Shown: piece by piece, positions 6,941 through 11,527 of the stretch
Layout: the number at the start of each line of letters is the position of its first letter
Numbering within the stretch: the first letter of the stretch is position 1
Source: an uncultured Mycoplasmatota bacterium
GTDB lineage: Bacteria > Bacillota_I > Bacilli_A > RF39 > UBA660
Direction of reading: 5' to 3'
NCBI GenBank assembly: GCA_947087145.1
Contig: CAMUBM010000011.1
Location: 1-11,527 of the forward strand
DNA length: 11,527 bases
Made by a program: the position numbers and the translations under genes
Notes under the pieces: model-generated
What the model saw: only the letters and a program-made list of their open reading frames with translations
What the model was told of the DNA's origin: nothing
Databases searched by the model: none

Positions 6941-6967
6941 AAAAGAAAAAGACTTTTTTGAGTCTTT
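6941..6967 (-). terminator. Intrinsic terminator overlapping the PH gene stop codon
   Basis: The perfect 7-bp inverted repeat AAAGACT (6948-6954) / AGTCTTT (6961-6967) has a 6-base loop and is followed on the minus strand by TTCTTTT. One arm includes the first bases of the stop codon at 6966-6968, so translation and termination signals overlap. Confidence 0.75.
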
Positions 6968-7358
6968 ATTCAGGACGCATCATTAATCGAAATACTTGTT
7001 TTAAATTTTCTTTTTTTTGATGGTTCATTCCGACAAAGTTAATGTGTAGTTGATAACTACTATCCAAACTAAATAACAATTCTACTTTTCCAGGCATATA
7101 GTTAATGGCACTGGTAGAAATAGAACGATAAGGTACTACATGAACTTTTTTATAATAAACTGCTAAAGGATCTCTATCAAAGAGTAGCATTCTTTTATCT
7201 GTAAATACTGCATAATCTTTGCTATTTTTGTAAGCTAAAACAATTTTTTCTTTTTCAAAGACATATTCTTTTACGTATTCTGGTAAATTTTCAATATCTA
7301 GTATTTCTTCTTTGAAATCAAAATATTTTGTTAATTCTTTAAATTTTATATATGCCAC
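6966..7358 (-). CDS. Bacterial PH-domain protein (bPH type)
   Basis: A 130-residue soluble protein. The central stretch DYAVFTDKRMLLFD, then KKVHVVPYRSISTSAI and the strands KVELLFSLDSSYQLHINFVG, give the pattern of a bacterial pleckstrin-homology-like barrel, where a TDKR-type strand and a Y-x-x-I segment are hallmarks. The first 40 residues form an additional helical part. Bacterial PH proteins are poorly characterised, often linked to envelope or stress functions. The start is GTG, chosen because AGAGGT lies 7 bases upstream and no better ATG exists. It follows the Asn-rich secreted protein by 25 bases and shares its promoter, so a joint envelope role is plausible (inference). Confidence 0.75.
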   Translation of the reverse strand: MAYIKFKELTKYFDFKEEILDIENLPEYVKEYVFEKEKIVLAYKNSKDYAVFTDKRMLLFDRDPLAVYYKKVHVVPYRSISTSAINYMPGKVELLFSLDSSYQLHINFVGMNHQKKENLKQVFRLMMRPE

Positions 7359-7383
7359 TTTTTTACCTCTATTCTAGGTGTTT

Positions 7384-8142
7384 TTAATTTGTTGCTTCTT
7401 TATGAAACATAACAAAATCATTTTTTGTACCATCTTTGTAATATACTATGAAATAATACATGATGTTTTTTACATTTATTTTGTAAGTATTTTCATAAAT
7501 TGTTGTTGTTTTATAAGATGCTGAATTGTAAACATCCATATGGTCATAGTTTGGATCATTGATAAAAATCACTTCTGATGAGAAAGTTCCGTTTGGAGTA
7601 AATACAAATGGCTCGTATTTTGGTTCTTCTGGTTTTTCTTCATTGTCGTCTGGATTGTTTTCATTTCCAGTATCTACGGGTGGCTTATTATCAGAGCCTT
7701 GGTTTCCGCCTTCATTTCCACCTGGTTGCGATGGATTTTGAGAATTGTTATTTTCTTCGTTGTTGTTTCCAGAATTATTTTCATTATTACTATTATTTGT
7801 ATTGTTATTATTTGCTCCATTTCCCGTTCCCGCATTTTGATTGTTATTTGGTCTATTGGTCGTATTTACTACTCCGTTATTTTCTGGATTGGTATTTATG
7901 TTTGGTATTTTTTCAGAATTTTCATTTTCTTCTGTTCCTTGTACGGGCTGATTGGTTTCATTTTGTTCGGTGGATACTTGATTTTCCTTTTCTTCTTTTT
8001 TAGTTGTGTTTTGTCCATTTCCTGTTTTATCCGTCGCATAATTTTGGTAGTCTTCTTCACTTGGGTTTGCGAAGACAAATGTACCCGTTCCAAATATAAA
8101 TAATAATATTGTCGCAATAATCAAACCTCTATTTTTATCCAT
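7384..8142 (-). CDS. Secreted or membrane-anchored Asn-rich protein with small C-terminal domain
   Basis: A 252-residue surface protein. Residues 1-25 form a signal peptide or N-terminal anchor: a short basic start, a hydrophobic core LIIATILLFIFGTGTF, and a possible signal-peptidase site VFA|N after A25. Residues about 26-175 are a low-complexity, disordered linker rich in Asn, Gln, Glu, Gly and Pro. Residues about 176-252 form a compact domain with alternating Tyr/Thr/Ile strands that I do not recognise. No LPXTG or lipobox is seen, so attachment is by the N-terminal segment or not at all. AGGAGG lies 10 bases before the ATG, and a near-consensus promoter lies just upstream. It is followed by a PH-domain gene and preceded by signal peptidase and TasA-like genes. 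Function unknown. Confidence 0.85.
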   Translation of the reverse strand: MDKNRGLIIATILLFIFGTGTFVFANPSEEDYQNYATDKTGNGQNTTKKEEKENQVSTEQNETNQPVQGTEENENSEKIPNINTNPENNGVVNTTNRPNNNQNAGTGNGANNNNTNNSNNENNSGNNNEENNNSQNPSQPGGNEGGNQGSDNKPPVDTGNENNPDDNEEKPEEPKYEPFVFTPNGTFSSEVIFINDPNYDHMDVYNSASYKTTTIYENTYKINVKNIMYYFIVYYKDGTKNDFVMFHKEATN

Positions 8143-8169
8143 GACTTTACAGCCTCCTATTATATATTT

Positions 8170-8198
8170 ATTATATATGCTAGAATTCTCTTAGTCAA
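8170..8198 (-). promoter_or_regulatory. Sigma-A promoter of the Asn-rich protein and PH genes
   Basis: On the minus strand, TTGACT (8193-8198) and TATAAT (8170-8175) are separated by exactly 17 bp. This is the best housekeeping promoter in the window. The transcript would start about 20 bases before the start codon. Confidence 0.85.
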
Positions 8199-8210
8199 TC
8201 AAATTTAATC

Positions 8211-8240
8211 AAAATAAAAAAGAAAGTCTTGTTCTTTCTT
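8211..8240 (-). terminator. Intrinsic terminator after the signal peptidase gene
   Basis: The 7-bp perfect stem AAGAAAG (8220-8226) / CTTTCTT (8234-8240) with a 7-base loop is followed on the minus strand by TTTTTATTTT. It starts about 10 bases after the signal peptidase stop and separates it from the promoter at 8170-8198. Confidence 0.8.
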
Positions 8241-8249
8241 AGGTTCTTT

Positions 8250-8777
8250 TTAGAAAAATTTAAATTTATTTATCGGCCAAAAACGAGCAGAAATTTTTCC
8301 AATAATGTCTTCTTTTTTTATTAGACCAATTTCTCTACTATCTAATGAGTCTACACGATTGTCTCCCAAAACAAGATACATATTTTCTGGAATTTTACTA
8401 TAGCCCAAATCTTCTAAATGAAAGTCTTTGTATTTTAAATCACTAGAAATATATTCTTCTTTGTATACTTCCTTATTAATATAGAGAACACTATCTTTTA
8501 TTTCTATCGTATCTCCTGGAAGGCCAATCACTCTTTTAATCAAATATTTTGTATCTTTGTATTTTAAAGAAATGATATCTCCTCTTTTTACTTTTGTAAG
8601 ACGATATTTTAATTTGTTTAACAAAAGCATTTCATTATTTTTTAATGTAGGAGACATAGAGTTTCCAACCACTTGCGTAACAGAAACTACATATAACATT
8701 GCAATTAAAATGACTCCTACAAAAAAAATAGCTTTTATACTATCTTTTAAAAATTCTTTGATACTTAACCAATCCAC
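8250..8777 (-). CDS. Signal peptidase I, bacterial P-type
   Basis: A 175-residue membrane-bound serine protease that removes signal peptides outside the membrane. One N-terminal transmembrane segment (about residues 15-35) is followed by the box B motif GNSMSPTL with catalytic S40, then box D YLIKRVIGLPGD with the general base K81, and box E GDNRVDSLDSREIG. A Ser-Lys dyad defines the bacterial P-type. The SipW-like ER-type enzymes that process TasA in Bacillus use Ser-His, so this is not SipW. The start is GTG, with GGTGA seven bases upstream. It follows a TasA-like gene across an intrinsic terminator, so it is probably made at a lower level by readthrough and is the likely processing enzyme for the neighbouring secreted proteins (inference). 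Confidence 0.92.
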   Translation of the reverse strand: MDWLSIKEFLKDSIKAIFFVGVILIAMLYVVSVTQVVGNSMSPTLKNNEMLLLNKLKYRLTKVKRGDIISLKYKDTKYLIKRVIGLPGDTIEIKDSVLYINKEVYKEEYISSDLKYKDFHLEDLGYSKIPENMYLVLGDNRVDSLDSREIGLIKKEDIIGKISARFWPINKFKFF

Positions 8778-8806
8778 TTCTTATTCACCATTTCCTACTT
8801 TTTTCT

Positions 8807-8838
8807 CTAAAAAAGAACTTTTTGTTTAATAAGTTCTT
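8807..8838 (-). terminator. Intrinsic terminator between TasA-like and signal peptidase genes
   Basis: The perfect 8-bp inverted repeat AAGAACTT (8813-8820) / AAGTTCTT (8831-8838) with a 10-base loop is followed on the minus strand by TTTTTT. One arm touches the TasA-like stop codon at 8838-8840. No promoter is obvious between here and the signal peptidase start, suggesting partial readthrough and a lower level of the peptidase than of its substrate. Confidence 0.75.
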
Positions 8839-9527
8839 TAATCCACTTGTGTAATTATAATTTTTGCTACTAATTTTACTATAATTTCTTCTCCTTGGGC
8901 TGCTCGTATTCCCAGTGCTGTATCTATAGAGTCTGTATCTTCTGTATTGCCATAATCCCATACAACATTAATGGTTTCCACTAATGGCTCATTGTGTTCT
9001 GTATTATCTCCTGTATCAAAATAATTTCCTGGTAAATCTCCTGGTTTAAAAATTTTGTTTTCAAAATTTGCATTTATTTGTTTTGTCAATGCTTCAATAC
9101 TATTTCCACATGGAATGCCATTTAAATAGTAGGTTATTCTTCCTCCAGTATTGTCTTCACTTCCTGTAAAATCAAATTGTATTTTATAAGAAGTTTCTGC
9201 CGTACCAGAAAGTGTAAATTTATATTCACCATAAGCGCCTGGAGCAATGATTGCAGTTTCATTCTCTGCTGCTTTCTTTATATCTGTTTCTTCTTTATGA
9301 TTTACTGGTCCATTTCCAGGATTGATTAATGTTTCTCCCTCTGTATCATAAATAGTGGCGAATAAGTCTGCTTCATTAGTATAATTTAATTTCCACTCCG
9401 CCACACGTGCTGTATCTGAACCCCTAAATTCACTCGTATATTTTGCATAGGTACTGCTGATAAAATAAGCAGAAACACATGTCGCAATTCCTAATATACT
9501 TACTATTGTGATTGCACCTTTCTTCAT
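8838..9527 (-). CDS. TasA/camelysin-like secreted surface protein
   Basis: A 229-residue secreted protein. The N-terminus has a KK start, a hydrophobic stretch (residues 5-23) and the block STYAKYTSEFRGSDTARVAEW, which resembles the exit region of TasA/camelysin (SipW-dependent) proteins in gut Bacillota. Cleavage probably occurs after A28 or A20. The mature part is acidic and beta-rich (EYKFTLSGTAETSYKIQFDF, GGRITYYLNG, EIIVKLVAKIIITQ), as expected for a jelly-roll fibre subunit. A lone cysteine (IPCGN) is in the mature part. It has AAGGAG 9 bases before the ATG and its own promoter. The signal peptidase gene downstream supports processing as a pair. Whether it polymerises into fibres is not shown by the sequence. 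Confidence 0.8.
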   Translation of the reverse strand: MKKGAITIVSILGIATCVSAYFISSTYAKYTSEFRGSDTARVAEWKLNYTNEADLFATIYDTEGETLINPGNGPVNHKEETDIKKAAENETAIIAPGAYGEYKFTLSGTAETSYKIQFDFTGSEDNTGGRITYYLNGIPCGNSIEALTKQINANFENKIFKPGDLPGNYFDTGDNTEHNEPLVETINVVWDYGNTEDTDSIDTALGIRAAQGEEIIVKLVAKIIITQVD

Positions 9528-9566
9528 ATTCCAAAACTCCTTGCATTTTTGTTTTTGATTACTTAT

Positions 9567-9595
9567 ATTTTACAATAGTTCTTTGGGGTTTGCAA
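9567..9595 (-). promoter_or_regulatory. Sigma-A promoter of the TasA-like gene
   Basis: On the minus strand, TTGCAA (9590-9595) and TAAAAT (9567-9572) are separated by 17 bp. The predicted start lies about 33 bases before the ATG. The DNA just upstream (9601-9660) is only 5 of 60 GC, like an UP element. Confidence 0.65.
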
Positions 9596-9690
9596 TTTTT
9601 TTATAAAAAAAGTTTTATTTTTTTGTAAGATATTTTATTTTTAACTTTTATTTTACATTTTTCTACTTTTCGTTTACGGCTACTATTTAC

Positions 9691-9714
9691 AAAAAAACAA
9701 TCGGTTAGTTTTTT
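9691..9714 (-). terminator. Weak terminator after the aminopeptidase gene
   Basis: An AAAAAAC / GTTTTTT pairing across about 9 bases (9692-9698 with 9708-9714) is followed on the minus strand by T. The stem is almost all A-T, so it would be weak. It lies 6 bases after the aminopeptidase stop. The rest of the intergenic stretch (9601-9690) is extremely AT-rich and shows no gene. Confidence 0.35.
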
Positions 9715-9720
9715 CTTTTC

Positions 9721-11013
9721 TTATTTACTTACTTTGATTTGGTCTTTTGCTTTAGTTATCTTGGTTTCATAAAATTCTTTAAAGGCTTGGTACAAGTAAT
9801 AAGCGTCTTTGCTCCCTATAACCTCTTTTGCTCCATGCATCGCTAGTTGCCCAAGACCAATGTCAATGGAGTCAATGCTTACGTGTCTTAAGCTAATTCC
9901 TGAAAGTGTACTGCCACTGGTCATATCATTTTTGGTTACAAAGTCTTGGTATGGAACTTTTGCTTTTTCACAAATTCCTTTAAATAAGGAGGAAGTAATG
10001 CTATCTGTTGTAGAAGATGCATCTTTTGAAATTACGATTCCTTTGTTTAGTAAGGCTTCGTTGTTGGTATCGCTGTTGTTTGGATGATTGGGATGGGTGG
10101 CATGGGTATTGTCTGCACTTAGTATGGTAGAGTTATTTATAAGGATAGAAATATCCTTTTTAGTTTCTGCTGCAATTCTTTTCAAGATGTCCATTAGGAA
10201 AGAAGAGTCTGCTCCTTCTTTGGTAAGACTTCCTATCTCTTCACTATTGAAGGCACAGAATAGATTGTTGTTTTTATTTTTTTTGCTTTCTAGAAATCCT
10301 TTTAAAGAACTAAAGGTACAAGATAAATCGTCGATTCTAGGAGATAAAATCATTTCTTTTTCCATCCCAAAATAGATTGGCGTTTCGGTCGTATATAAAA
10401 ATAGATCAAAGTCTGCTATTTCTTCTCCTTCTTTTAATTTTACTTTTTTGGCAATTATTTTTTTTATCGGTTCTTTGGTATCTTTTAGAGAAAGAATGGG
10501 CATCATATCGATTTGGCTATTGAGTTTTAAGTCGTCGTTTGCATTTTCGTTTTGGTGGATAGCTACACTGGGTATGCAGAATAAGGGTTCTTTTAAGTCA
10601 ATGATTTCTTTGTAGTAGGTATCTTTCTTTTTTAGTATGACTCTTCCTGCTATAGAAAGAGGTTCGTCTAGCCAAGCGTAATTTAAAAGTCCACCATAAG
10701 GCATGACATTGATTTTTAAATAGTTTTTTTCGTAGATGGTATTTTTTGGTTTTATCATGAAAGCTGGTGTATCTATGTGGGTACAAGTAATATTAAAACT
10801 TTCATTTTCTCCTAGTGTAAAGGCGATGATGGAGGCATCGTTTCGAGTTACAAAGTATTTTTGATTTTGATTTAAGATCCATTTTTCATTTTCTTCTAGT
10901 TCTATAAAATCTTTCTCTTGTAACTTTTTTTTGATTTCTTTGACACCTGTAAAGGAGCAAGTGGCTGTTTCTATAAATGTAAATAGTTCTTGATTAAATT
11001 TTTGATTGTTCAT
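9721..11013 (-). CDS. M18-family aminopeptidase (aspartyl aminopeptidase-like)
   Basis: A 430-residue zinc exopeptidase of the M18 family, which removes N-terminal (often acidic) residues from peptides and usually forms large dodecamers in the cytoplasm. Landmarks in order: metal-binding H79 and D81 in CTHIDTP, the PSVAIHQN block, the metal/catalytic region PRIDDLSCTF, the catalytic EE in FNSEEIGS, the SADNTHATHPNH metal block, and the C-terminal KNDMTSGSTLSGI plus LAMHGAKE histidine. All metal ligands expected for M18 are present. Length is typical. AAGGTGA precedes the ATG. It stands alone between the collagen gene (divergent) and the TasA-like unit. It is probably a housekeeping peptide-salvage enzyme. 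Confidence 0.92.
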   Translation of the reverse strand: MNNQKFNQELFTFIETATCSFTGVKEIKKKLQEKDFIELEENEKWILNQNQKYFVTRNDASIIAFTLGENESFNITCTHIDTPAFMIKPKNTIYEKNYLKINVMPYGGLLNYAWLDEPLSIAGRVILKKKDTYYKEIIDLKEPLFCIPSVAIHQNENANDDLKLNSQIDMMPILSLKDTKEPIKKIIAKKVKLKEGEEIADFDLFLYTTETPIYFGMEKEMILSPRIDDLSCTFSSLKGFLESKKNKNNNLFCAFNSEEIGSLTKEGADSSFLMDILKRIAAETKKDISILINNSTILSADNTHATHPNHPNNSDTNNEALLNKGIVISKDASSTTDSITSSLFKGICEKAKVPYQDFVTKNDMTSGSTLSGISLRHVSIDSIDIGLGQLAMHGAKEVIGSKDAYYLYQAFKEFYETKITKAKDQIKVSK

Positions 11014-11091
11014 ATTTTTTCACCTTTTTTTAGTATGCTTTGCTTTTTTTTATTTATGTTGAAAAAATTTTTGGTCGTGGCAATCGCACTT

Positions 11092-11118
11092 ACAAAAATG
11101 TTTTGACGTCATATTTTA
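11092..11118 (+). promoter_or_regulatory. Possible sigma-K-type promoter of the collagen-like gene
   Basis: AC at 11092-11093 and CATATTTTA at 11110-11118 match the Bacillus sigma-K consensus AC-N16/17-CATANNNTA with a 16-base spacer. The 8-bp palindrome TGACGTCA (11104-11111) overlaps the -10 box and could be an operator. A weak sigma-A reading (CTTACA / TATTTT) is also possible, so the class of sigma factor is not settled. Confidence 0.4.
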
Positions 11119-11136
11119 TAGTAAAGGAGGAAAAAA

Positions 11137-11527
11137 ATGAATAATAACGGAAATAGTCCAATGTATAACAGAGCAGTTGATATAGTAAATGATTTTGCTT
11201 GTAATCGTCCACCAATGGGATGTTGCTGTGGAGGAAGAACTATTCCAGGTCCAACAGGTCCTACTGGGCCTACGGGACCTAGTGGAGGACCTACGGGTCC
11301 AACAGGTTCTACAGGACCAATTGGGCCAACAGGTGCGACTGGTCCACAAGGACCTCAAGGGGCTCAAGGTATCCAAGGGCTTCCTGGAGTAACTGGGCCT
11401 ATCGGAGCTACAGGGGCTACTGGACCTACTGGACCACAAGGACCTCAAGGTGTTCAAGGATTACCTGGTGTGACTGGGCCTATCGGAGCTACAGGGGCTA
11501 CTGGACCTACTGGACCACAAGGACCTC
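11137..11527 (+). CDS. Collagen-like Gly-X-Y repeat protein (exosporium/surface type), 3' end outside window
   Basis: The first 130 codons of an open gene with no stop before the window end. The first 37 residues are not repetitive and carry a short hydrophilic start, DIVNDFACN and a GCCCGG cysteine cluster; there is no signal peptide. From residue 38 onward the chain is Gly-X-Y triplets rich in PTG, ATG and PQG, like BclA-type filament proteins of spore exosporia. One extra Gly (PSGGPTG, codons around 11278-11292) breaks the triplet phase. Repeats of 27 residues begin at 11311, 11392 and 11473. AAAGGAGG lies 6 bases before the ATG. Local GC is about 57 percent (hand count, 11281-11400), far above the neighbours. 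The lack of a signal peptide fits a spore-coat protein made in the mother cell; sporulation is inference. Confidence 0.85.
   Translation, partial: MNNNGNSPMYNRAVDIVNDFACNRPPMGCCCGGRTIPGPTGPTGPTGPSGGPTGPTGSTGPIGPTGATGPQGPQGAQGIQGLPGVTGPIGATGATGPTGPQGPQGVQGLPGVTGPIGATGATGPTGPQGP
11311..11527 (+). repeat. 81-bp tandem repeats in the collagen-like gene
   Basis: Units start at 11311, 11392 and 11473 (the last cut by the window end). Each encodes 27 residues of the form TGPIG...QGLPGV. Units 2 and 3 are identical over all 55 visible bases from 11473, while unit 1 is more diverged, indicating a recent duplication. Copy number beyond the window is unknown. Confidence 0.9.

Noticed and set aside
7559..8103. 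Several plus-strand frames opposite the Asn-rich protein
   Set aside because: They are antisense products of the Asn/Glu-rich repeat coding (giving Phe/Ile/Tyr-rich strings), with no ribosome binding sites.
9600..9660. AT-rich inverted repeats in the spacer upstream of the TasA-like gene
   Set aside because: With 8 percent GC such repeats are expected by chance.
11116..11457. Minus-strand frame opposite the collagen-like gene
   Set aside because: A Ser/Arg/Trp/Thr-rich string mirrors Gly-Pro-Thr codons; the plus-strand frame has the strong ribosome binding site and a recognisable fold.
1..11527. tRNA, rRNA, CRISPR array, insertion sequence or phage genes
   Set aside because: I found no cloverleaf, no regularly spaced palindromic repeats, no transposase or integrase and no terminal inverted repeats.

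Overview
This window comes from a low-GC Bacillota genome, probably a gut-type Bacilli or Clostridia lineage; the exact taxon cannot be read from the sequence. The pointers are AT-rich DNA, AGGAGG/AGGTGA ribosome binding sites, sigma-A promoters, intrinsic terminators, a TasA-like surface protein, a Mn-catalase/CotJC-like diiron protein and a collagen-like protein of exosporium type. The reading frames close correctly under the standard code (tryptophan is TGG; stops are TAA or TAG), so this is not a TGA=Trp mollicute.

All genes from 42 to 11013 lie on the minus strand and fall into about five transcription units. From high to low coordinate: (A) an M18 aminopeptidase (11013-9721). (B) A sigma-A promoter, a TasA-like secreted protein (9527-8838), an intrinsic terminator, a P-type signal peptidase I (8777-8250) and a second terminator. 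(C) A near-consensus sigma-A promoter, an Asn-rich secreted protein (8142-7384), a bacterial PH-domain protein (7358-6966) and a terminator. (D) A FAD oxidoreductase with a C-terminal Rieske domain (6888-5446), an unrecognised 188-residue protein, an RlmI-like SAM methyltransferase and an RluA-family pseudouridine synthase that overlaps it by 8 bases, then a terminator. (E) A TATAAT box flanked by inverted repeats, a leader of about 285 nt containing a terminator-like hairpin, a four-helix diiron protein, a WYL-type regulator split by a frameshift in a run of nine A, a SIS-domain sugar-phosphate protein and a PfkB-family kinase, closed by a terminator at the window edge.

On the plus strand a collagen-like gene starts at 11137 and runs out of the window. 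It has a strong ribosome binding site, a possible sporulation-type (sigma-K-like) promoter, much higher GC than its surroundings and nearly identical 81-bp repeats.

Functionally, units B and C and the collagen gene build the cell or spore surface. Unit D mixes a redox enzyme with RNA-modification enzymes. Unit E pairs sugar-phosphate enzymes (a SIS plus PfkB pair resembling the logic of fructosamine breakdown) with a regulator and a diiron protein. The points most worth a second look are the homopolymer frameshift in the regulator, the long leader with internal hairpin before the diiron gene, the pairing of a TasA-like substrate with a P-type rather than SipW-type peptidase, and the repeat-rich collagen gene.
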